Assembly: GCA_963974595.1 (NCBI GenBank)
Contig: CAXBDA010000017.1
Span: 1 to 50,350 of the forward strand
Reading direction: 5' to 3'
From: PZPK01 sp963974595
GTDB lineage: Bacteria; Pseudomonadota; Gammaproteobacteria; Pseudomonadales; Oleiphilaceae
DNA length: 50,350 nucleotides
Of this stretch, positions 17,614 through 25,869 are shown piece after piece; positions within the stretch are counted from its first letter, which is position 1, and the number at the start of each line of letters is the position of its first letter. The position numbers and the translations under genes are program-made. The notes below the pieces were generated by a model, which was not told the origin of the DNA, did no database searches, and worked only from the letters and a program-made list of their open reading frames with translations.

Positions 17614-18210
17614 ATGGAAACCAGTACGCTCATATTCTTACTCATCGTTATCTTTGTCTTTTTTTATATTGTCCGTATCTTTAATACCTTAGTGGCCTTA
17701 AAGAACCGCTTTCAAAATGCATTTTCTCAAATTGAAGTTCAATTAAAACGCAGGTATGAACTGATTCCCAATCTTGTGGAAACAGCTAAAGCCTATATGC
17801 AACACGAACGTGAAACATTAGAAGCGGTTATTTCTGCAAGAAATGAAGCTGCGGCAGGTCTAAAAGCAGCTTCAGAAAACCCGGGAAGTGCATCGGCATT
17901 GAAGAAATTAGCGTCTGGTGAAGGCATGTTACAAGGTGCGTTAGGGCGTTTAAATATTGCGGTGGAAGCCTATCCAGAGTTAAAAGCCAGCGATAATATG
18001 ATGCAGCTGTCAGAGGAACTGACTAGCACGGAAAATAGAGTCGCTTTTTCCAGGCAGGCATTTAATGATGCTGTGACAGAATACAACAGCTATCGCCAAA
18101 GCTTTCCTCAAAACTTTTTTGCCACGTCATTTGGTCATAAAGAGGACGCTGGTCTTCTCGAATTTGAAGATTCTGCCGAGATTCAAGCTGCACCCAAAGT
18201 GTCATTTTAA
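17614..18210 (+). CDS. lemA: LemA family protein
   Basis: 198 residues. One N-terminal transmembrane helix (about 5-25) is followed by a coiled helical domain with the LemA hallmarks NRFQNAFSQIEVQLKRRYEL and IPNLVETAKAYMQHE. The biochemical role of LemA is not known; such genes very often pair with an HtpX-like M48 protease, as here, where the protease gene starts 15 bases later. GAGG precedes the ATG. Confidence 0.88.
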   Translation: METSTLIFLLIVIFVFFYIVRIFNTLVALKNRFQNAFSQIEVQLKRRYELIPNLVETAKAYMQHERETLEAVISARNEAAAGLKAASENPGSASALKKLASGEGMLQGALGRLNIAVEAYPELKASDNMMQLSEELTSTENRVAFSRQAFNDAVTEYNSYRQSFPQNFFATSFGHKEDAGLLEFEDSAEIQAAPKVSF

Positions 18211-18225
18211 ATAGATATCCTATAA

Positions 18226-20406
18226 ATGAATTTCTATCAAGCTCAAGATCAAGCTAGAAAGCAAAGTCGCCTATTGGTGGCTTTGTTTATTTTAGCGGTT
18301 TGTTTTTTAGTGTTAATTACGAATACTTGTGTTGCGCTATTCGTTTTGTATAGCAATCCTGCTTACAGTTTAAGTGGCCATATTGACCCAAGCTTATCTG
18401 CAAATAATATTCTTGATTGGTTTGGTCGGCTAGCTTATGCCCTTGGATGGCAAAAAAGTCTTTGGACGACTAGTCTTGTTTGCGGTGTGGTTTTTATGGC
18501 AATGGGTTTTAAATGGCTGTCGTTGCGGCAGGGCGGAAGAGTTGTTGCTGAATCTCTCGGTGGTACGCTCGTGCTTCCTTCTACAGGATCAGTCCCCGAA
18601 AAACGCTTATTAAATGTTGTGGAAGAGATCGCGCTTGCATCGGGTACACCTGTTCCTCAGGTTTATGTGCTAAAAAATGAAGGGGGCATTAATGCTTTTG
18701 CGGCAGGTCTTTCGCCCGAAGATGCCGTAATTGGAATTACTCAAGGCGCCTTAAGTCACTTCAATAGAGAGCAGTTGCAGGGGGTGATTGCTCATGAGTT
18801 TAGCCATATTCTCAATGGCGACATGCGTTTAAATATGAAGTTGGTGGCTGTGCTGCATGGTATTTTGATGATTGCCGAAAGTGGTCGCCTCCTTATGCGG
18901 CTAGGCTCTAATAATCGACGTTTTATGAGTAGCAGGCGAGATAACAAGGCGGGTGGTTTATTTGTTGTTTTAGGCTTGTGTTTATGGCTGATTGGCTTGT
19001 TGGGGCAACTTTTTGGTGCCTTGATTAAGGCGGCTGTCAGTCGTCAGCGAGAATTTTTAGCGGATGCCTCTGCAGTACAATTTACCCGAAATCCAGGCGG
19101 TATCGCCGATGCATTGAGTATCATTGGCGGAGTGAGTTATCAGTCTAAACTTGAGCATCATGCGGCGCATGAATTGGGTCATTTGTTTTTCTCGGATGCC
19201 AATGCTTTAGAGCAATCGAGTCTACTTTTTCAACCATCAAAATGGCAGATTTTTGCAACGCATCCGCCGTTATCTGAACGAATAAAGCGTATTCAGCCGA
19301 AATGGTCAGGACGGTTCCTCAAACAAAAAATTAATCTTGAAGAGGCTAATGTTTATAAAACACCGGATCCTGTCTATCCCTCATTTTCTGACATACAGGC
19401 GAAAGGATCAAATCAGGAACTTAGTGCGTTAACTGGCGTGGCCGCTTCGGGGGATAGTGAAGCTCATTATTTATCTGAAGATGATGATTATCGTTTTGTT
19501 GAGTTTGAAGCTATTGATGAGCGCTCTGCTTTATCCAGTCTCGCACCAGACAATAATCTGAACCTTCAGGTTGATAATGACCGTCAACAAGCGCATGTAT
19601 TGGCTGAACTGATGGGCTTGGCTCATGAAACTTATGATGCCTCATTAATGGTGATTGCTTTATTGATGAGCAGCCAGACTTTATTTAAAAAACAACAAAC
19701 TGAACTCATTGCACAGGCTTATCCAAAAAATGCTGTTGCTCGAAACACACAAATAGCGTTACTAAGCGAAAAACTAAATAAGCTTAATGCAAAGCAAACC
19801 CTAGAAATTGTAGAGCTCATTGTACCTAGTTTAAAATCGATGTCTTTGAAACAGTATGAAACTGAAAAATTATTGTTAGTGCGATTAATTCAAGTGGATG
19901 GTCAAGTCGATATTTTTGAATGGTTAATTTTTCAGCTGATAAAGCAAAATTTAGACAGGCATTTTGGTTTAAGCAGACCGTTAAAAGCACACTATAAAAC
20001 GCTTAAGTCTTTATCTCCTCTCTTCGAAGTGGTGCTGTCGCGAGTCGTACATTATGGCTTTGAAGGTATGCCGGAAAATGAAATAGATGAGCAGGATAAA
20101 CGCTTGGCATTCATTCGGGCGTGTGATGTGGCTGGTTTAAAAACAATTAACTTGTTAGAGCTTGACCGGTGTGACGGGAAAAGCTTTTCACAGGCTGTAC
20201 ATAAATTGAGCCTAGCCTATCCTCTATTAAAACCAAGGTTAATAAAGGGCTTGTTAGCGGCTATTCATTTCGATCAAGATATTACAGATAAAGAGCGTTA
20301 CGTGATTACCGCGATTGCAGTGGTGATGGATTGTCCTCTAATAGGTCTGGATATTGGTCTTGATGATCTTGGTTTTGATGATAATGACGCTTCAAGAATC
20401 GATTGA
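18226..20406 (+). CDS. M48 family (HtpX-like) membrane metalloprotease with long C-terminal extension
   Basis: 726 residues, far longer than HtpX (~290). It has two N-terminal membrane segments (about 15-42 and 78-96), the zinc motif HEFSH (190-194) with the third ligand in REFLADASAVQFTRNP (E277), and another hydrophobic pair between about 205 and 270. From about residue 390 there is an acidic linker, and then a helical domain whose LVRLIQVDGQVDIFEWLI stretch looks TerB-like. Likely a quality-control protease of the inner membrane with a cytoplasmic regulatory tail, working with LemA. The ATG has no strong ribosome binding site and probably depends on coupling with lemA. Confidence 0.85.
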   Translation: MNFYQAQDQARKQSRLLVALFILAVCFLVLITNTCVALFVLYSNPAYSLSGHIDPSLSANNILDWFGRLAYALGWQKSLWTTSLVCGVVFMAMGFKWLSLRQGGRVVAESLGGTLVLPSTGSVPEKRLLNVVEEIALASGTPVPQVYVLKNEGGINAFAAGLSPEDAVIGITQGALSHFNREQLQGVIAHEFSHILNGDMRLNMKLVAVLHGILMIAESGRLLMRLGSNNRRFMSSRRDNKAGGLFVVLGLCLWLIGLLGQLFGALIKAAVSRQREFLADASAVQFTRNPGGIADALSIIGGVSYQSKLEHHAAHELGHLFFSDANALEQSSLLFQPSKWQIFATHPPLSERIKRIQPKWSGRFLKQKINLEEANVYKTPDPVYPSFSDIQAKGSNQELSALTGVAASGDSEAHYLSEDDDYRFVEFEAIDERSALSSLAPDNNLNLQVDNDRQQAHVLAELMGLAHETYDASLMVIALLMSSQTLFKKQQTELIAQAYPKNAVARNTQIALLSEKLNKLNAKQTLEIVELIVPSLKSMSLKQYETEKLLLVRLIQVDGQVDIFEWLIFQLIKQNLDRHFGLSRPLKAHYKTLKSLSPLFEVVLSRVVHYGFEGMPENEIDEQDKRLAFIRACDVAGLKTINLLELDRCDGKSFSQAVHKLSLAYPLLKPRLIKGLLAAIHFDQDITDKERYVITAIAVVMDCPLIGLDIGLDDLGFDDNDASRID

Positions 20407-20471
20407 AGCCGTTTGGTATGCCACCAGCCTTTTGTATTAGCTTGTCAGTCATGACCGACGAGTCTGATTTT

Positions 20472-20849
20472 ATGGAAAATAATATGGATGAAAATACACA
20501 AATAATGATTTGGGACAGCGCTGATGTACTGAAACGAGTCATGGGTAAAGAAAAAATTCTGAAAGTGTTAGTCGCAGCATTTTTAGTTGATATGCCGAAC
20601 TATGTTCAAATATTAGAAGGTGAACTAAATAATAAGGATGTTTCAGCCGCAGCGAAAACTGCGCATGCAATAAAAGGCGCAGCAGGAAATATGAGTGCCT
20701 TAGCGCTTGCTGGTCTAGCCAAAGATATTGAACGAGCTTGTCTTGATGAATCGTCCATCGATGAAATACTCACTTTCCATGCAAAACTTATGCAGGTTTT
20801 TCCGCTTACCTGCAATGAGCTAAGTGCATGGTTAAGTGAACATAGTTAA
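20472..20849 (+). CDS. Histidine phosphotransfer (Hpt) domain protein
   Basis: A single Hpt domain of about 125 residues. The phosphorylatable histidine is H65 in AHAIKGAAGNM, counted from this start. There is no kinase or response regulator next to it, so its partners are elsewhere (the BarA-type kinase in this window has its own Hpt). Several in-frame starts exist (20451, 20472, 20487). The middle one is used because the domain begins shortly after it, but the choice is uncertain; the upstream site (GACGAG) is weak. It may be read through from the protease gene. Confidence 0.75.
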   Translation: MENNMDENTQIMIWDSADVLKRVMGKEKILKVLVAAFLVDMPNYVQILEGELNNKDVSAAAKTAHAIKGAAGNMSALALAGLAKDIERACLDESSIDEILTFHAKLMQVFPLTCNELSAWLSEHS

Positions 20850-20855
20850 GATTTG

Positions 20856-20896
20856 GCTTTAGTTCACGAATAATATTCATGCTCGTGAACTAAAGC
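20856..20896. terminator. Perfect 14-base inverted repeat between hpt and amtB
   Basis: GCTTTAGTTCACGA and TCGTGAACTAAAGC pair perfectly around a 13-base loop, between two convergent genes. Position suggests a bidirectional terminator, although the T run after the stem is poor on both strands. Confidence 0.6.
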
Positions 20897-20946
20897 AAAG
20901 TTGAAGTGAAGATACCGAAATATCTACTTATTGGGTCTTTTAAAAT

Positions 20947-22233
20947 TTAGAGGTCATAGCCTTTCTCTTCATGAAGAGAAATATCCAGTCCCATGCTTTC
21001 ATCCTCTTCATCAACACGTAAGCCCGTGATTTTGTCGACTAATTTAAGGATAATCCAAGAAATAATAGCGGTATAAGCAAAAACACTTCCAATTGCAATG
21101 AGCTGTGTCGTCAACTGTTCTGGAATAGTGGTATTGTCGCCACCAAAGCCATAACCACTAAATACACCTAAGCCGGATGCACAGAATAGGCCGACTAATA
21201 ATGAACCAAGTATGCCGCCAACACCGTGAACAGGGAATACATCTAAGGAATCATCAATTTTAAGTTTTTGTTTCATATAAATTGTGGCATAAAAACAAAC
21301 GATACCGGCAGAAAAACCAATGATAATGGCCGCTGCTGGGCTAACAAAACCTGATGCAGGGGTAATAGTACCTAAACCTGCAACCATGCCGGTTACGATA
21401 CCTAACGCAGAGGGTTTACCAAACTTTTTCCATTCAAGTGCCATCCATGTCAGGGCTCCTGTTGCCGCGGCTAAATGGGTCACGATGAGCGCCATGGCAG
21501 CACTTTCATTGGCGCCAAGTGCGCTACCTGCATTAAAACCAAACCAGCCTACCCATAACATACCCGCACCAGTGATGGTCATTGTCATATTGTGTGGAGG
21601 CATAGCCGTCTGAGGCCACCCTTTACGTCTACCTAATACAAGAGCCGACACCAATGCTGCAACGCCTGCGGTAATATGCACAACGATACCGCCTGCAAAA
21701 TCGAGTGCGCCAAGCTCACTTAACCAGCCGCCGCCCCATACCCAATGGCAAACCGGGATGTACACGGCAAATAACCAAATGCTGCTGAATAAAAGCATTG
21801 ATGAAAACTTCATGCGCTCTGCGAAGGCACCGACGATTAAAGCCGGTGTGATGATCGCGAAGGTCATTTGAAACGCAGCAAACAAGGCTTCAGGAATAGT
21901 GCCAGAGATTGAATTAATCGACACATTTGCCATAAACAGGTTATCAAAATTGCCAATAAAGCCATTTCCTTCGCCGAAGGCTAAGCTATAACCCGCTACA
22001 AACCATAGTATTGACATCAGGCACGTTAGCGAGAAACATTGCATAAGAATAGAGAGTACGTTTTTACTGCGCGCCAAGCCGGCATAAAAAAGCGATAAGC
22101 CTGGAATTGTCATAAATAGCACTAAGGCTGTGGCAGTTAAAATCCATGCTGTATCAGCGGCATTAATGCTACTGTCAGCGTAACTCAAGGTGGGCGCTAA
22201 ACAACTCGTTGCTAGCAAGATGAGCTTGATCAT
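20947..22233 (-). CDS. amtB: Ammonium transporter AmtB
   Basis: Inner-membrane channel for ammonium. From this start the 428 residues begin with a signal peptide (MIKLILLATSCLAPTLSYADS) and then eleven or so membrane helices. Family landmarks include PGLSLFYAGLARSKN, the pore histidines in GGIVVHITAG and PVHGVGGILGS, and NAGSALGAN. The start at 22233 is fixed by AGGA 9 bases upstream; the ATG 9 bases earlier directly abuts that site, and a longer reading frame adds an unlikely 36-residue charged leader. glnK, the usual partner, is absent. Possible NtrC-like site and direct repeats upstream. Confidence 0.93.
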   Translation of the reverse strand: MIKLILLATSCLAPTLSYADSSINAADTAWILTATALVLFMTIPGLSLFYAGLARSKNVLSILMQCFSLTCLMSILWFVAGYSLAFGEGNGFIGNFDNLFMANVSINSISGTIPEALFAAFQMTFAIITPALIVGAFAERMKFSSMLLFSSIWLFAVYIPVCHWVWGGGWLSELGALDFAGGIVVHITAGVAALVSALVLGRRKGWPQTAMPPHNMTMTITGAGMLWVGWFGFNAGSALGANESAAMALIVTHLAAATGALTWMALEWKKFGKPSALGIVTGMVAGLGTITPASGFVSPAAAIIIGFSAGIVCFYATIYMKQKLKIDDSLDVFPVHGVGGILGSLLVGLFCASGLGVFSGYGFGGDNTTIPEQLTTQLIAIGSVFAYTAIISWIILKLVDKITGLRVDEEDESMGLDISLHEEKGYDL

Positions 22234-22272
22234 GTTAAACATTCCTATCTCAATATGGGGACGGTGCAAATG

Positions 22273-22326
22273 TAATGGATGCACTATGATAGCGCTATTT
22301 TTTACGGTGTATAATTTATGCACTAT
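22273..22326. promoter_or_regulatory. Direct repeats and NtrC-like site upstream of amtB
   Basis: Two 15-base copies of TAATNNATGCACTAT (22273-22287 and 22312-22326) lie 39 bases apart in the amtB / MFS divergent region. The first runs into GCACTATGATAGCGC (22281-22295), which agrees at 11 of 15 positions with the E. coli glnA NtrC site as I remember it. amtB is nitrogen-regulated in many bacteria. I could not find a good sigma54 element between this and amtB. Confidence 0.35.
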
Positions 22327-22465
22327 TTTAAAACGCCACAAAATTAATCAATCACTTTTTATATTTCAATAGCCAATCTTGAAATACTGTTTGAAATGGA
22401 AAAAAGGGGCTATCTATGCACTTAAATGGCGCTTTTTTTGGGCTTACGCACTTATTTGGGGCTTC

Positions 22466-23626
22466 ATGTCTTCGCTCTTATTTATAAAGTTATCGACACT
22501 CTATTTCGTTTATTTTTCATTATTAGGCGTGATGGCACCCTATTTAAGCCTCTATTTAGAAGATGAAGGTTATAGCTTACTCGAGATTGGGCAACTGCTA
22601 TCGATTTTGATGTTAACCAAAATGATCGCACCGATGATCTGGGGTGGTTTAGCAGACAAATATAACAAAAATATGCTGTTAGTGCGTATTGGCTCCCTAA
22701 TGACTTTGTTATGTTATATCGGCTTTTTTTGGGCGGATGCTTTTTGGACCATGGCGATCGTAATTATTTTGTATAGCTTCTTCTGGAATGCCATTCTTCC
22801 GCAGATTGAAGTAATCACGCTCTATAACTTAGCAGAGAATAAAAACAGGTATAGCAGGATTAGACTTTGGGGGTCTATAGGTTTTATTTTTAGTGTGGCT
22901 TTTTGTGGGTGGTTATTTGAAGTACTGACTATTTCAATATTTCCTTATGTATTATTGGCCTTAATTATTTCTATTTTTGTTGTTAGTTTATTTCGCTTTA
23001 ATGAAGTGAAAGTCACCAGGTGTAAGTTGGTTGAAGGGTCGCTTTTTAAAGATCAGCTTTGCCGTTCTTGGGTGCTGCTATTTTTTGTCGTTAGCTTTCT
23101 ACTCCAAGTCTCTCATGGTGCTTATTATACTTATTTTAGTATTTATCTTTCGTCATTAGACTATTCAAAAACTCAAATTGGTTGGCTTTGGGCGCTTGGA
23201 GTGATTGCGGAAGTCATCGTGTTTGTGGTGATGCACCGTTGGTTAAAACGAAGTGCCATAGAAAATATTATGTTGCTGTCTTTGGCTCTGACGCTGATTC
23301 GATGGGCCATTACAGCATATTATGCAGACTCATTATTACTAATTACGATCATGCAGTGTTTGCATGCTTTCTCTTTTGGTGCCATGCATGTGGTATCTAT
23401 TCAGTTTGTCCACAGTAATTTTGATCAGCATAATCAAGGAAGGGCACAAGCTCTCTATAGTAGTATGGGGTTTGGTGCTGGAGGTGCTGTGGGTGCTTAC
23501 CTTTCTGCTTATATTGTCGAAGGTGCAGGTTATTCAGCAGCGTTTATGGCGAGCTCGGCCATCAGCTTAATGGCTATTGTTTTCGTTCTTGTCATGAAAC
23601 ATCAATTGCGTCATCACAGATCTTAG
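22466..23626 (+). CDS. MFS transporter, HcaT/LacY-like (MFS_1_like) family
   Basis: 386 residues with about twelve membrane segments. The opening FIKLSTLYFVYFSLLGVMAPYLSLYLEDEGYS and the LSLLEIGQLLSI helix match the 3-phenylpropionate-type (HcaT) MFS branch. MIWGGLADKYNK is the loop 2-3 signature. The ATG at 22466 (GGGG just upstream) is preferred over a TTG 87 bases earlier because homologues start at this point. Substrate unknown. Divergent from amtB; ends 325 bases before the DUF1302 gene. Confidence 0.82.
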   Translation: MSSLLFIKLSTLYFVYFSLLGVMAPYLSLYLEDEGYSLLEIGQLLSILMLTKMIAPMIWGGLADKYNKNMLLVRIGSLMTLLCYIGFFWADAFWTMAIVIILYSFFWNAILPQIEVITLYNLAENKNRYSRIRLWGSIGFIFSVAFCGWLFEVLTISIFPYVLLALIISIFVVSLFRFNEVKVTRCKLVEGSLFKDQLCRSWVLLFFVVSFLLQVSHGAYYTYFSIYLSSLDYSKTQIGWLWALGVIAEVIVFVVMHRWLKRSAIENIMLLSLALTLIRWAITAYYADSLLLITIMQCLHAFSFGAMHVVSIQFVHSNFDQHNQGRAQALYSSMGFGAGGAVGAYLSAYIVEGAGYSAAFMASSAISLMAIVFVLVMKHQLRHHRS

Positions 23627-23951
23627 TTCTGGCGTTATCCATGCCTGAAATAACAATAAAAAACGGCTCCAGAAATCTCTAAAAAAAATCGGCTTTAAAT
23701 TGGTTGATTGTGAAATTAGGGTCTATGCTTTGGTTTAAGTATATTTATAAGTCATGTTTTGACGCAATGATAGTAGCGTCATTACTTATAAATTTAGCTA
23801 AGAGTAGTCACTAATTTTACAGTAACTCAATATTTAAAAATGATTTAAATAAGATTCGCTTTTTATCATGCACACTATTTAAGAAACAAGGTGTGCCCTT
23901 GATTGATGAATCTATAAGCAAAAAAATCTCAATGTAACGGAGTAGCGTTCG
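23627..23951. other. Intergenic region upstream of the DUF1302/DUF1329 genes
   Basis: 325 bases without a gene. It must hold the promoter for the downstream pair. The clear element in it is the long dyad at 23743-23793, described separately. No RNA gene was recognised; the rest is AT-rich. Confidence 0.6.
23743..23793. repeat. Composite inverted repeat upstream of the DUF1302 gene
   Basis: Outer arms ATTTATAAGT (23743-23752) and ACTTATAAAT (23784-23793) are perfect 10-base complements. Inner arms TGACGC (23760-23765) and GCGTCA (23776-23781) are also perfect. The spacers between arms are 7 and 2 bases and the central loop is 10 bases. No T run follows, and it lies about 160 bases before the DUF1302 start, so an operator or an RNA structure is more likely than a terminator. 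Confidence 0.6.
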
Positions 23952-25835
23952 ATGACGAAAAAAACACAGCGGTTGCATCAATTTGCAAAACTGCCTCTAG
24001 CAGTCGCAGTTGCTGCCACTATGTCAACACCTGCTAGTGCTTTCCAATTTTATATGGGCGATCTTGAAACTAGTCTTGATACCACAATCAGTATGGGTGC
24101 TAGTTGGAGAGTATCAAAGCGTAGTAATGACCTTGTTGGTCAGGGTAATGGCGGCAATGGCGGTTCTATCAATAGTGATGATGGCAACCTGAACTTTGAC
24201 AAAAATGATACCTATTCAAAAATTGTCAAAGGAAATAGTGACTTTTTTGTTCGTGGAGATGAATGGGGTTTGTTTGCGCGTGCCAGATACTGGTATGACT
24301 TTGAATTAAAAGATGAAAGTCGTCAGGAAAATGCGCTTGGTTTTCAGCGTAATTTAAGTAGAAATGGTAAAGATAATGCGTCGGGTGCTGAAATTCTCGA
24401 TGCGTATATTTATAAGGATTTCTACTTTGGTGAGATGCCTTTGAATATGCGTTTAGGTAAACAGGTTGTCAGTTGGGGTGAAAGTACTTTTATCTTTAAT
24501 GGTATCAACGTGATTAACCCTGTCGATATTGGTGTAATCAGAGCACCTGGCGCGGAAGTTAAAGAGGCCTTGATCCCTGTCAATATGCTTTACGGCTCGT
24601 TGGGTTTAACCGATAACGTTACCTTGGAAGGGTTTGTTCAGTTTGAGTATGAAGAGTCAAGAATTGATGACTGTGGTACATTCTTCTCAACTGTTGATTA
24701 TGTCGCTGATGGTTGTGGCCCTGTTTATGGTGTCAATAACCAGAGTGAATTATCAAACCAACAGGGTTTAACGGGTAATGGTTCGTTGCCAACGCAACTT
24801 TCGCGAGTGGGTGACGATGAACCGGATGATACAGACCAATTTGGTTTAGCGGTACGTTGGTATGCTCAAGAGTTAAATGAAACTGAATTTGCTGCATTCT
24901 TTATTCAATATCACAGCCGTTTACCCAATGTAGGCGGTGTGGTGGCGCAAGATACAAATAATGATGGTGCAATTTCTACCCCCGAAGCATTTGATCCGAT
25001 TACCGGTGCAAAATATCAGGTTCAGTATGCTGAGCAGATTCAGCTTTTCGGCCTGAGTTTTAACACCGCAGGGCCACTGGGCTTTTCTTTGGGGGGTGAA
25101 TATAGCTTCAAGCATGATATGCCTCTCCAGCTTAACTCTCCTGACTTGGTTGCTGGCGCTGCTGGCCGAGCCGTGTCACCTATTTTTCAAAACCGTGTTC
25201 CTGACGATAATGGGGATGGCGTCATTGATGTAAGTGATGCAATAGCAAGTGGATTTACTGGTTCAAATCAAAAGGGCTATGACTTATACGATGTTTCCCA
25301 GATTCAGATGACAGCGATTAAATTCTGGGAACAGGCTATGGGGGCAAGCCGTGTGATTTTTGTTGGTGAGGTCGGTGCGACTTATGTGCATAACCTTCCT
25401 GATGTAAGTGAGATTCGCTATGGTCGATTTGATCAGGCTGGTTTTGGTTTAACTGAAGATTGGAATCCAAATGACGGAGTTACAGCTTTACAAGATTGTT
25501 TGGCACTGAACTCTGTGGGTGGCTGTAATACAAAAGGTTATACAACTGACTTCTCTTGGGGGTACCGCATGCGTACATCGTTTCAGTATGACGATGTGTT
25601 TGCAGGCGTCAACCTTATACCACAAGTGGCTTGGACTCATGATGTGAAAGGCTATGCGCCAGGACCGGGTGCGAATTTCACTGAAGGTAATAAATCGATT
25701 GGGCTTTCCGTAACCGCTGATTATTTAAATGAATATCAAGCAACGATTGCTTATACCAACTATTTCGGAGGCGGAAAGTATAATGCTCTTTCTGATCGAG
25801 ACAATGTTGCGCTTAGCGTTTCGTACTCATTCTAA
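23952..25835 (+). CDS. DUF1302 family outer-membrane protein with EF-hand-like loops
   Basis: 627 residues. Signal peptide (residues about 14-30, cleavage after ASA), then the DUF1302 pattern: SLDTTISMGASWRVSKR, RLGKQVVSWGEST-like segments and a terminal aromatic residue (SVSYSF), all consistent with a porin-like beta-barrel. Two loops fit the 12-residue calcium-binding EF-hand pattern: D334-E345 (DTNNDGAI...) and D418-D429 (DDNGDGVI...). DUF1302 proteins are found with DUF1329 proteins in alkane- and sterol-using marine bacteria, sometimes beside RND transporters; their substrate is not established. GGAG precedes the ATG. Confidence 0.85.
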   Translation: MTKKTQRLHQFAKLPLAVAVAATMSTPASAFQFYMGDLETSLDTTISMGASWRVSKRSNDLVGQGNGGNGGSINSDDGNLNFDKNDTYSKIVKGNSDFFVRGDEWGLFARARYWYDFELKDESRQENALGFQRNLSRNGKDNASGAEILDAYIYKDFYFGEMPLNMRLGKQVVSWGESTFIFNGINVINPVDIGVIRAPGAEVKEALIPVNMLYGSLGLTDNVTLEGFVQFEYEESRIDDCGTFFSTVDYVADGCGPVYGVNNQSELSNQQGLTGNGSLPTQLSRVGDDEPDDTDQFGLAVRWYAQELNETEFAAFFIQYHSRLPNVGGVVAQDTNNDGAISTPEAFDPITGAKYQVQYAEQIQLFGLSFNTAGPLGFSLGGEYSFKHDMPLQLNSPDLVAGAAGRAVSPIFQNRVPDDNGDGVIDVSDAIASGFTGSNQKGYDLYDVSQIQMTAIKFWEQAMGASRVIFVGEVGATYVHNLPDVSEIRYGRFDQAGFGLTEDWNPNDGVTALQDCLALNSVGGCNTKGYTTDFSWGYRMRTSFQYDDVFAGVNLIPQVAWTHDVKGYAPGPGANFTEGNKSIGLSVTADYLNEYQATIAYTNYFGGGKYNALSDRDNVALSVSYSF

Positions 25836-25869
25836 GAACCCATTGGCACGCTTTTACGAGGTAGTCTAA

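Noticed and set aside
22234..22300. Sigma54 promoter for amtB
   Set aside because: A TTTGCACC stretch looks like a -12 half, but the bases 10 positions upstream (TC) do not match the required GG.
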